Shown piece by piece: positions 15,530-24,365 of a stretch of 64,000 nucleotides of DNA. Each line of letters begins with the position of its first letter. Within the stretch, counting starts at the first letter, position 1. Source of the DNA: an uncultured Pelagibacteraceae bacterium (GTDB taxonomy: Bacteria; Pseudomonadota; Alphaproteobacteria; Pelagibacterales; Pelagibacteraceae); contig CACBEJ010000003.1 of the NCBI GenBank assembly GCA_902538255.1, positions 1-64,000 on the forward strand. Direction: 5' to 3'. Below the pieces are notes generated by a model, which saw nothing but the letters and a program-made list of their open reading frames with translations, had not been told where the DNA came from and did not search any database. The translations under genes and the position numbers were made by a program.

Positions 15530-17304
15530 TGAAATACCCAAAAGAATATCTTGATGAAATTAAAAATAGGTTGAAAGTTTCAACAGTTGTATCAAAAACT
15601 GTTTCTTTAAAAAAAAGAGGTAAAGAATTTGTAGGTTTGTCACCTTTCAAAAATGAAAAAACACCATCATTTACTGTGAATGATGAAAAAGAATTTTATC
15701 ACTGTTTTGCAACTTCAGAACATGGCAATATTTTTGATTTTGTAATGAAAACTCAAAATTTAAAATTTGGTGAAGCCGTTAAATATCTAGCTCAATTAGC
15801 AGGTATGCAGCCATATATGTTTTCAAAACAAGATGAAGAAAGAGAAAAAAAGTGGAACGAGTATAAATCCATTTTTACTCGATATGTAGATTTTTATCAT
15901 AATGAACTTTTAAAAAATGAAAATTATTTAATTGCTAGAGATTATCTAAAAAAAAGATCACTAGGCAAAGATGAAGTAAAAAAATTTAAAATAGGATATA
16001 TAGAAAAAAATCCCATTTTTTTTGAAAAATTAAAAAAAGATTATAATGAACAAACTTTAGTTGAGACTGGTTTATTCTACTTAGATGAGAAAAAAAAAAT
16101 TTATGTCGAAAGATTTAGAGGTCGATTAATATTTCCAATCAATAATATTTCAGGTCAACCAATTGCTCTTGGTGGAAGAATAATTGAAAATTTAGATTAT
16201 CTAGCGAAATATATTAATTCACCTGAAACAAATTTTTTTAAAAAAGGATCAAATTTATATAATTTAGATTTAGCAAGAAAATTTTCTAATAAAATTGATC
16301 ACGTTTATCTAGTTGAAGGATACATGGATGTTTTAGGTCTAAGCAAAAATGGAATTGATAATGCAGTAGCAAATCTTGGTACATCTTTAACTGACAAACA
16401 AATTTTAACTTTAAATCAATTTTTTGATGATATCATTATATGTTTTGATGGTGATGAAAGTGGATATAAAGCTGCAGTGAGAGCTGCTGAAAATTCAATA
16501 AAGGAGCTGAAACCTGAAAAACAAATCTCATTTTTATTTCTGCCAGATAAAGAAGATCCAGATAGCTATGTAAATAAAAATGGTAAAGCTAATTTTATTG
16601 AATTTACAAATAAGACTAAATTATCAATTCATCAGTTTATTTTTAGCCACTATAAAAAACAAACTAAAAACAACCCTTCATCTATGGCAATTTTTGAAAA
16701 AAAACTGAGAAATATTGCTAACACAATTAAAGATGATTTTATAAAAAAATATGTTTTAGAGTACTTTTTGGAAAAAATCGCTGAATTAACTCCATATTCT
16801 AATTATAATAATAAAAGATTTTATTCTAAAAGAACAAAATCCTTAGAAAGTACAAAGAAATATTTTCAAGAGAGCCAATCATTCTCAGGAGTTGAATTAA
16901 AAGAGTTTTCCTTATTATATTTGTTGATAAATAACTTAGACTTAATGCAAGCAAATATCCACTTGGTCGAAAATATTAAATTATTTACTGAGTTCAATAA
17001 AAAAATATTTGAAATGATAATTGAAAAATTAAAATCAGGTAAAAAATTTACCATTCAAGATCTTAATTTAGATATGCAACTATCTGAAAAAATTAATAAA
17101 TTTGCTCCGATAAAACACATCTTAAAAAATCAATCAAATGATCATCAGAAAATAATTGAATTGTTGGAGGATATTTCAAGAGATTTAATGAATTATGATC
17201 TTGAGTTTAGAATTCAAGAATTAGAATCAAAGTTTTCTCTTGATATGAGTGAGACCACATTTAATGAGCTCAAAGAGCTAAAAAAAAAGCAGAATCTCAA
17301 TTAA
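15529..17304 (+). CDS. dnaG: DNA primase
   Basis: SPFKNEKTPSFTVNDEKEFYHCFATSEHGNIFDFVM; TOPRIM VYLVEGYMDVLGL, IICFDGDESGYKAA. Confidence 0.96.
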   Translation: MKYPKEYLDEIKNRLKVSTVVSKTVSLKKRGKEFVGLSPFKNEKTPSFTVNDEKEFYHCFATSEHGNIFDFVMKTQNLKFGEAVKYLAQLAGMQPYMFSKQDEEREKKWNEYKSIFTRYVDFYHNELLKNENYLIARDYLKKRSLGKDEVKKFKIGYIEKNPIFFEKLKKDYNEQTLVETGLFYLDEKKKIYVERFRGRLIFPINNISGQPIALGGRIIENLDYLAKYINSPETNFFKKGSNLYNLDLARKFSNKIDHVYLVEGYMDVLGLSKNGIDNAVANLGTSLTDKQILTLNQFFDDIIICFDGDESGYKAAVRAAENSIKELKPEKQISFLFLPDKEDPDSYVNKNGKANFIEFTNKTKLSIHQFIFSHYKKQTKNNPSSMAIFEKKLRNIANTIKDDFIKKYVLEYFLEKIAELTPYSNYNNKRFYSKRTKSLESTKKYFQESQSFSGVELKEFSLLYLLINNLDLMQANIHLVENIKLFTEFNKKIFEMIIEKLKSGKKFTIQDLNLDMQLSEKINKFAPIKHILKNQSNDHQKIIELLEDISRDLMNYDLEFRIQELESKFSLDMSETTFNELKELKKKQNLN

Positions 17305-17371
17305 AATGACTAAATTAGTAATGGATTTTTGCAGAATTGACATTATATAAGATCTTCAAATTCAAATTACT

Positions 17372-19195
17372 GTGGAAAGAATAATTACAAAATCGTTTGC
17401 TAGACTGATGGGTCGAGGAACCCATAGAGGATTTATAACTTATGAGGAATTAAGTAAATCGCTTGGTAAAAGAAATTTATCTAATGAAAATTTAGCTCAA
17501 GCATTCATTCATATATTAGATGAAAAAGTAACCTTAGTTGAAAAAAAATCTGATTTTAAAGTTTTAAGAAAAAAAGAAAATTCAAATAAAGAAGAAGGAA
17601 AAACGATCGAGAAAAGTGATGACCCTATAAGAATGTACTTACGAGAAATGGGTGGTGTTGAACTTTTATCTAGAGAAGGTGAAATAGCAATTGCAAAAAG
17701 AATAGAGGCCGGAAAAGACGTAATGTTAATTGCTCTTTCTCAAAGCCCAATTACAGCACAACAGTTTTTTGAATGGAATGAACAACTACAAAAAGACGAA
17801 ATTCTCGTCAGGGAAATAATTGATATTGATACTAATTATATGGAAGACGAAACCACAGGACCAAGTGCCAAGCAAAAAAATGCGGGTGAAAATGATAAAG
17901 AAGAGGCCAATTCTGATGAAGAGGATGATTTTAATCCAACATTAGCTGCAATGGAGACAGAAATAAAGCCTAAAGTTTTAAAAACTGTTAATACACTTAC
18001 AAAAGAATATAATAAACTAATAAAGTACCAAAAAGAAAAACTTGATTGTGTTCTCAATTCGAAAAATTTTTCAACAGCTAAAGAAAAAAGTTACGAAAAG
18101 ATAGTCAATGAAATTTTAGAAAATATAAAATCTCTTCAATTATCCCCATCAGTTTTAGAGGAATTAGTTCAAAAACATTATGTGGAAAATAAAAAAATTA
18201 TTTCACTAGAGGGTAATCTTTTAAGACTTGCAATGGACCATAAAATACAAAGAAATGAATTTATTAAATTTTATGTTGGAAATGAGATCAATCCAAATTT
18301 AAAAAAATTCTTAGATACAAATTCAGTATGGAAGCAATTTTTTTCCAAAAATAAAGAGGAATTTAAAAATATTAGGGAAAGACTAGTTGAAACAAGTCAT
18401 AAACTTGGAATTTCAGTTACAGATTTTAAAAAATTAGTAAGTAGAATTCAAAAAGGCGAAAAAGAGTCGCGAATAGCAAAAAAAGAGATGGTAGAAGCTA
18501 ACCTAAGGTTAGTTATTTCAATTGCAAAAAAATATACAAATAGAGGCCTTCAGTTTTTAGATTTAATTCAGGAAGGTAATATTGGGTTAATGAAAGCAGT
18601 AGATAAGTTTGAATATAGGAGAGGTTATAAATTTTCTACTTATGCAACTTGGTGGATTAGGCAGGCAATAACGAGATCAATAGCTGATCAAGCAAGAACA
18701 ATTAGAATTCCAGTTCATATGATCGAAACAATTAATAAAATTGTTAGAACACAAAGATTAATACTAAGTGAGTTCGGAAGAGAGGCTACACCTGAAGAGC
18801 TTGCACAAAAATTGAGAATGCCATTAGATAAGGTTAGAAAAGTTTTAAAAATTTCTAAAGAGCCTGTTTCTTTAGAAAAGCCAGTTGGTGATGAAGAAGA
18901 CAGTAGTTTAGGAGATTTTATAGAGGATACAAAAGCCTTAGCTCCCTTAGAGCAAGCAATTAAGTCAAATCTTGGAGAAGCAACCACTAAAATTTTATCT
19001 ACACTTACCCCTAGAGAAGAAAGGGTTTTGAGAATGAGATTTGGTGTAGGAATGAATACTGATCATACTTTGGAAGAAGTGGGATTGCAGTTTTCAGTTA
19101 CAAGGGAAAGAATAAGACAGATTGAAGCTAAAGCACTTAGAAAATTAAAACATCCGAGTAGATCAAAACAATTAAAAAGTTTTCTTGAAAGTTAA
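17372..19195 (+). CDS. rpoD: RNA polymerase sigma factor RpoD (sigma70); GTG start
   Basis: [70 protein letters not shown]. Confidence 0.96.
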   Translation: MERIITKSFARLMGRGTHRGFITYEELSKSLGKRNLSNENLAQAFIHILDEKVTLVEKKSDFKVLRKKENSNKEEGKTIEKSDDPIRMYLREMGGVELLSREGEIAIAKRIEAGKDVMLIALSQSPITAQQFFEWNEQLQKDEILVREIIDIDTNYMEDETTGPSAKQKNAGENDKEEANSDEEDDFNPTLAAMETEIKPKVLKTVNTLTKEYNKLIKYQKEKLDCVLNSKNFSTAKEKSYEKIVNEILENIKSLQLSPSVLEELVQKHYVENKKIISLEGNLLRLAMDHKIQRNEFIKFYVGNEINPNLKKFLDTNSVWKQFFSKNKEEFKNIRERLVETSHKLGISVTDFKKLVSRIQKGEKESRIAKKEMVEANLRLVISIAKKYTNRGLQFLDLIQEGNIGLMKAVDKFEYRRGYKFSTYATWWIRQAITRSIADQARTIRIPVHMIETINKIVRTQRLILSEFGREATPEELAQKLRMPLDKVRKVLKISKEPVSLEKPVGDEEDSSLGDFIEDTKALAPLEQAIKSNLGEATTKILSTLTPREERVLRMRFGVGMNTDHTLEEVGLQFSVTRERIRQIEAKALRKLKHPSRSKQLKSFLES

Positions 19196-19199
19196 AAAC

Positions 19200-19274
19200 G
19201 GGCCGTTAGCTCAATAGTAGAGTACTGCATTGACATTGCAGGGGTAGTTGGAGCGTAACCAACACGGCCCACCA
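19200..19274 (+). tRNA. tRNA-Val(GAC) with non-canonical D/T loops
   Basis: Acceptor GGGCCGT/ACGGCCC, anticodon arm CTGCA-TTGACAT-TGCAG, T stem GTTGG/CCAAC, encoded CCA; D loop AATAGTA, T loop AGCGTAA. Confidence 0.85.
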
Positions 19275-19333
19275 TGATTTAATTATCTTTAATTGATAAC
19301 TAACAAAAAATGATATAATTAAACTAAGTTTAA

Positions 19334-19373
19334 GGGCCTGTAGCTCAGTTGGTTAGAGCAGTTCACTCATAAT
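19334..19373 (+). repeat. Truncated 5' fragment (about 40 nt) of the tRNA(CAT) at 31103
   Basis: gggcctgtagctcagttggttagagcagttcactcataat; one mismatch to 31103-31142; sequence diverges right after the anticodon loop. Confidence 0.93.
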
Positions 19374-19499
19374 TTCTTGTTAAAAAAATTTGCTTAAAAA
19401 ATCATTAATTAACAGTACTAATTTAAACATTTAAAAATGAAAAATTTTTCAACAACTATTTACCAACGAATTCATTTTAAAATTCTGTTAATTTGAAAT

Positions 19500-19913
19500 T
19501 TAAGAACTATTTTTGATTAATGATTTTGCAATTGTTTCTGCTAAAATAACAGGAACTGCGTTTCCAACTTGATGGTATGTTTCCATCTGAGTACCTAAAA
19601 AAACAAAATCGTCAGGAAATGATTGAAGTCTTGCGGCCTCTCTTACCGACAATGTTCTTGTTTCGGTAGGGTGAATATACATATATCCATCCATACCTAT
19701 ATGAGCAATTACAGTCCATGAAGGTTTATTATTAACTAATCTCTTTAACCGATCATGAAAGATGTCTTCTCTAAAGGGCAGAATATTCCTAATCTTTTTT
19801 GGTAGATCCATATATTTACTACCTTGCCTCATGTGTTTGAATACTCTCTTTGCTCTTTCATTTGTCATTCGACAAATATTATTTTTTACAGTTCCATTAG
19901 TTTTAGCTCTCAT
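19500..19913 (-). CDS. C5-cytosine DNA methyltransferase, C-terminal part (TRD region and motifs IX-X); beta chain of a split enzyme or frameshifted half
   Basis: TLSVREAARLQSFPDDFVFLG (motif IX) and YHQVGNAVPVILAETIA (motif X); overlaps the upstream ORF by 11 nt. Confidence 0.88.
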   Translation of the reverse strand: MRAKTNGTVKNNICRMTNERAKRVFKHMRQGSKYMDLPKKIRNILPFREDIFHDRLKRLVNNKPSWTVIAHIGMDGYMYIHPTETRTLSVREAARLQSFPDDFVFLGTQMETYHQVGNAVPVILAETIAKSLIKNSS

Positions 19914-20661
19914 CTTTTTTTTGATAATTATTTAAGTTATTTGATTTCGAATACTCACACTCATCAATTCTCCAATTATCAGTAATCTTAGGTAAATCTG
20001 AAATTGCATCTTTCACAGTTACATATTTTTGATTTTTTGAAAAAAGATTGTCTTCAGAAAAATATTTTATTTCTGGAATATTATATTTAAATTTCTTAAT
20101 TTTCGTTCCTATCAAAATCATTCTTTTTCTTGTTTGAGGCACACCATAGTCAGCAGCATTAAAAATTAAGTTCTTTTCATTAAGAATTTTATACCCTAAT
20201 TTTTCAATCATATTTTTTGTTTGAGTAAAAATAGAACCATTATATTTTGTCATAAAATTTGGAACATTTTCCATTACGAAATGATCAGGTTGGAAGTATT
20301 CAATGTAATTAAAGTAGTTTTTAAATAAAAAATTTCTATCATCATCAAATAAAGTGAAATTAGAATTTTTTTTGCTTTTGACAGATTTGATTTTTGCGTG
20401 ACCTATTGTTGAAAAAGTAGGACAAGGTGGTCCACCTATAATTAAATGTATTTTTTTATTTCTAATTTTTTCTTTAAATTTGTTAGGTTTAATCTTTGAA
20501 ATATCAGAGTTAATAGAAACACAATCAGGAAAGTTTAATTTATGAGTATCAATACAAGCCTTTGATACATCAATTGCACCCACACATCTATAACCAGCTC
20601 TTTCAAAACCTAGAGATAAACCTCCAGCACCACAAAATAAATCTATAAAATTTTTACCCAC
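19903..20661 (-). CDS. C5-cytosine DNA methyltransferase, N-terminal part (motifs I-VIII); alpha chain of a split enzyme or frameshifted half
   Basis: FIDLFCGAGGLSLGFERAGY (I), GGPPCPTFSTIG (IV), MENVPNF (VI), YGVPQTRKRMILIG (VIII). Confidence 0.9.
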   Translation of the reverse strand: MGKNFIDLFCGAGGLSLGFERAGYRCVGAIDVSKACIDTHKLNFPDCVSINSDISKIKPNKFKEKIRNKKIHLIIGGPPCPTFSTIGHAKIKSVKSKKNSNFTLFDDDRNFLFKNYFNYIEYFQPDHFVMENVPNFMTKYNGSIFTQTKNMIEKLGYKILNEKNLIFNAADYGVPQTRKRMILIGTKIKKFKYNIPEIKYFSEDNLFSKNQKYVTVKDAISDLPKITDNWRIDECEYSKSNNLNNYQKKDES

Positions 20662-21805
20662 AATATTTTTTAATTACTTTTGCTAATTTATAAGCCATTA
20701 AAGGAGGAACAGCATTACCTACTTGCTTATATTGTTCGGTTCTTGATCCTAGAAAAATAAAATTATCTTGGAAGGATTGTATTCTTGCAGCTTCTCTAAC
20801 AGTAAAAGTTCTCTCTTGTTTATAATCAGGATGTATAAAAAGATTTCCATCTTTGTAAAGATGAGAAACAACTGTTTTACCAGGTAAGTTATATTTTTGA
20901 ACTGTATACCTGTTGTGGAAATGCTCAGGATCATGATGAATTAAATCAGGCCTTACTTTTTTTAGGTCTCTTAGTGCCCAATTTTTTTTGCTTAAATATT
21001 TATATCTCTGTCTGTCTTTTTCATTATGTTTTCTAGCAACATGATTATAGAGAACTTTACTATTTTTTATTTTTTTTAAATAATTATTCTTGGACGAATT
21101 TTCAAATTTTAATTTTTCTTCACCCTCACCAGGTTTTAAAGAAGGTAAATCAGCGATAGCATCTTTGACTGTAAATATTTTTTTTTCTTTACTTTTGTTA
21201 ATTAATTCATCATAAATTTTTGGAACTATAAATGAATATTTTTTTAATACTCCTATAACAAATACCCTTTTTCTTACTTGAGGCACTCCGTATTCGGAAG
21301 TATCAAATACCATTTGTGATGTATTGTCTAAAGTTACATATCCAAGTTTCTTTGATAAATTAAGAATATCGTCAAAAATTTTTGTTCCATTTGGTTTTGC
21401 TGAAAGTATACCTCTTACATTTTCAAAAACATAAAATTTTGGTTTTATAATTTTTAAACATTCGAAAAAATCTTTATAAAAATAATTTCTTTTATCTTTA
21501 CGCATTGAGTATTTGTCCTGAGCCCTACCAACACTTGAAAAACTTTGACAAGGTAGACCAGCCACTACACCTTCTATAGGTGTACCATTCATCTTGCTTT
21601 TAAGAATTTTTTTAAATTTTTTTGTTGTTATATCTTCGTTAATTACATGTGTGTTTTTAAACCTATTTTTGAAAGTTTCACATGACCAAAAATTAAAATC
21701 TGCAGCAAGATATGACTTATATCCTGATTTCTCAAAACCTTCTGCAAAACCTCCACAGCCAGAGAATAGATCTATTATGTATTTGTCTTTATTTTTTTGA
21801 TACAT
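20654..21805 (-). CDS. C5-cytosine DNA methyltransferase, full length
   Basis: IIDLFSGCGGFAEGFEKSGY, AGLPCQSFSSVGRAQ, FENVRGI, YGVPQVRKRVFVIG, TFTVREAARIQSFQDNFIFLG, YKQVGNAVPPLMAYKLA. Confidence 0.95.
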   Translation of the reverse strand: MYQKNKDKYIIDLFSGCGGFAEGFEKSGYKSYLAADFNFWSCETFKNRFKNTHVINEDITTKKFKKILKSKMNGTPIEGVVAGLPCQSFSSVGRAQDKYSMRKDKRNYFYKDFFECLKIIKPKFYVFENVRGILSAKPNGTKIFDDILNLSKKLGYVTLDNTSQMVFDTSEYGVPQVRKRVFVIGVLKKYSFIVPKIYDELINKSKEKKIFTVKDAIADLPSLKPGEGEEKLKFENSSKNNYLKKIKNSKVLYNHVARKHNEKDRQRYKYLSKKNWALRDLKKVRPDLIHHDPEHFHNRYTVQKYNLPGKTVVSHLYKDGNLFIHPDYKQERTFTVREAARIQSFQDNFIFLGSRTEQYKQVGNAVPPLMAYKLAKVIKKYCG

Positions 21806-21812
21806 TTTTTAA

Positions 21813-22226
21813 ATGGATGAAACCTTTATAACATTATCTATTAACAAATTTTTAAGTGAAAACAATTACGAAGTTATTCAATGTATTCCACCAGGAGGAC
21901 AGGGTGGAATTTATTATTCATTAAAAAACAATATTATTTACCCAGATATAATATGTTTAAAAGATAAAATTCTATATATAGGTGAAAATAAAACACTCTT
22001 TAACGAATCGGATGAAAAAAAACTGATTGAATTAAGCAATGAAGAGAGCTTATTTGAAAAATCTCAAAAAATTGTTGATAACTTTTTAAAATCTAAAAAT
22101 AAACCACACGAAAAAATCGACGATATTAAGTTCTTTTTAGGCTTTTCATCTAGCTCAAAAAAGCAATCAAATGTTCATATAAACATCCTAGTAGATAATA
22201 ATGGTAAAGTTTTATTAAAAAATTAA
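21813..22226 (+). CDS. Small putative PD-(D/E)XK nuclease-fold protein
   Basis: 137 aa; YPDIICLKDKILYIGENKT fits PD-x(n)-ExK; starts 7 nt from the divergent methyltransferase. Confidence 0.6.
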   Translation: MDETFITLSINKFLSENNYEVIQCIPPGGQGGIYYSLKNNIIYPDIICLKDKILYIGENKTLFNESDEKKLIELSNEESLFEKSQKIVDNFLKSKNKPHEKIDDIKFFLGFSSSSKKQSNVHINILVDNNGKVLLKN

Positions 22227-23369
22227 AACTCCATCTTTAAAAATCATCATATCACAAAAATATCCATATATTCTCAAAGGCTTATTTTTTGTATAGGTGC
22301 AGCCGTATTGTAAATGATGAGAAATTTTAAATTGACTTTGATAATTTTCAAGCTCAGAACTTTTAAAAGGACAGTTTACATCGTAATATTTTTGATATCC
22401 TTTTGGTCCCATAACTTTTTTAATTTGAGCATCTTCACTATTTAACGGCATAAAAACTAAATTTATTTTTCTTTCCTCAACATTTCTTCCAATTCTACAG
22501 AATGCATAGTCAAATGATCCGAGCATACCAACATAAGGATCAGCAGCATGAGCAAATAGACGACTCGATTTTGTATCTGGCTGTAGTATCAATGTTTTTT
22601 CTCTAGATGTGATTCTTGAGGGCAAATTTTCTACAGTTTTATTTATCCAGTTGATATTTAGGTCTTGATAACCTTCTAAATAGTTTTTTAATTGAGAAGT
22701 ATTTATTAACTTACAGGTAGGAAGGTCTTCTATTTTGTAAATTTTTCCTTCAGTGTCATTTTTTTGTTTTTCAAATTTTATTTTCCAAGATTGACAGTCG
22801 AAAACTTTATAATCATGATTTTCAAAATTTTGATCATGATTTATGTAATCTTTTATTAAATCAAACATTTCTAACATATTTGGATGTAAAAGTTTTGGTA
22901 AGCCAGGAAAACCATCCTCATCTAAAAGAATATTGTTTGAATTTGAGTAATGAAAAAAAACAGATGGAATTTTATTAATTGAAGAAATTTTGTTTAACAA
23001 ATCATAATGTTTTGGATTAAATTTGTATGTGTATCCATCAATTTTTTTTGGACATATATAAATTGAGCAAACATCACTTTCAGCTGCTGCAATTATTCTA
23101 GGAATTCTTTGCTCGATATGTTGAGAAGCAGGTTTAGATTTTGTTATTTCAATACATAATATCGGTCTCTCAATATTTTCATTTTTTTTACTAATAATTA
23201 AATCAGGTTTATCTAATCTTAAAATATTTTTAAGTTTTTCTGGAAGATTAAGAAATTTAGGGTCTCCTGGATTTGGAATTTTTTCAAAAGTAAAGTTAAA
23301 ATCACTTGAAATACCTTTTTTAAACCAATTAAAATTAAGTTCGTTTTCTGTTCTTACAACTATTTCCAT
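22215..23369 (-). CDS. Hypothetical protein, possible restriction-endonuclease-like protein
   Basis: 384 aa; KPDLIISKKNENIERPILCIEITKSKPASQHIEQRIPRI resembles a degenerate PD-ExT/K core; in the Z1/DUF4420 gene string. Confidence 0.5.
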   Translation of the reverse strand: MEIVVRTENELNFNWFKKGISSDFNFTFEKIPNPGDPKFLNLPEKLKNILRLDKPDLIISKKNENIERPILCIEITKSKPASQHIEQRIPRIIAAAESDVCSIYICPKKIDGYTYKFNPKHYDLLNKISSINKIPSVFFHYSNSNNILLDEDGFPGLPKLLHPNMLEMFDLIKDYINHDQNFENHDYKVFDCQSWKIKFEKQKNDTEGKIYKIEDLPTCKLINTSQLKNYLEGYQDLNINWINKTVENLPSRITSREKTLILQPDTKSSRLFAHAADPYVGMLGSFDYAFCRIGRNVEERKINLVFMPLNSEDAQIKKVMGPKGYQKYYDVNCPFKSSELENYQSQFKISHHLQYGCTYTKNKPLRIYGYFCDMMIFKDGVLIF

Positions 23370-23378
23370 AATTTTTTA

Positions 23379-24365
23379 TTATTCTATGAAATTTTCATCA
23401 GAAACAAATTTTTTTATCCTATTAATATCAATTGAAAATGATACCTCATTTATTCCCTCAGCTAAATCTTCTTTTAATATTGTTGGAAATTTATTTGTTA
23501 ATTTATAAAATAGTAAAGAATTAGCTACATATTTAGTTTCATAATTTTTTTTATGTATTTCAAAATACCCATATGCACTTAGTTTTTTTTCAAAGGAAAT
23601 TTTTAAATTATTGTTGTCATTAAAAATTTTTTTTATATCATCTATAATTTCAACAAGTGTTTTTCCAGATAAATTCTGTTCTATCTCAGCACAACCAAGG
23701 TATAAATTTGAAAAAAATTTATAATTAAGCTGATCTAAATTATTTATTTTAATTTTATTTTTTCTTTTTGAATAAGTTTTAATTTCTAATAAAAATTTTG
23801 GAAATTTAAAATCATGCAATCCACCTTCAGGTCCTTCCCAATAATTCAAAATATTTGACGAATTAATATTTTTTGAAATAGCTTTATTAAAAAAAGTAAG
23901 CTCTCCAAATAATCCAATTTCTTCCTCTTTAGTTAAACCTTCGTATTTTTCATCTTCAAAACATTTTCTCCAATTTATTAATAAATTTGAAATAATATCA
24001 AAACATAATTTTTGATTATCTATGTCATAGATAGAAGTAATTATTTTTTCTAAAAGATTTTCATATGCGTCCAAAAAAGAACTATTTTTAAGATAAATTG
24101 ATAAAATTAATAAATTTTTATCGTCTTCATCATTTTCAAAACTTACCTTTATCCCTTTGGTTTCTTTAAATTCAAAATTTGATTTATTAACCAATGTTTT
24201 GTTGAAAATAAAGTTCACTGATTTGAATTTATTTTCATAAATGACTGATGCGCTAATAGGAGTTTTGCAATCTGTAAATATACTTCTTGAATATTTTCCA
24301 GGATTATTTATTTCTGAAGATATTTTTTTCCAAGCATCAATAATTTTATTAAAATCAAATTTCAT
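23379..24365 (-). CDS. DUF4420-like putative PD-(D/E)XK family protein
   Basis: EEEIGLFGELTFFNKAI...YWEGPEGGLHDFKFPKFLLEIKTYSKRKNKI; D-x(n)-EIK core; start overlaps the Z1 stop by 11 nt. Confidence 0.82.
   Translation of the reverse strand: MKFDFNKIIDAWKKISSEINNPGKYSRSIFTDCKTPISASVIYENKFKSVNFIFNKTLVNKSNFEFKETKGIKVSFENDEDDKNLLILSIYLKNSSFLDAYENLLEKIITSIYDIDNQKLCFDIISNLLINWRKCFEDEKYEGLTKEEEIGLFGELTFFNKAISKNINSSNILNYWEGPEGGLHDFKFPKFLLEIKTYSKRKNKIKINNLDQLNYKFFSNLYLGCAEIEQNLSGKTLVEIIDDIKKIFNDNNNLKISFEKKLSAYGYFEIHKKNYETKYVANSLLFYKLTNKFPTILKEDLAEGINEVSFSIDINRIKKFVSDENFIE

Noticed and set aside
19334-19373. Calling the 19334 fragment a functional tRNA
   Set aside because: Anticodon stem 3' side, T arm and acceptor 3' side are missing; only the 5' 40 nt are present.
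20749-20934. 61-aa ORF on the same strand as the full-length methyltransferase
   Set aside because: Out-of-frame ORF within the methyltransferase coding region.
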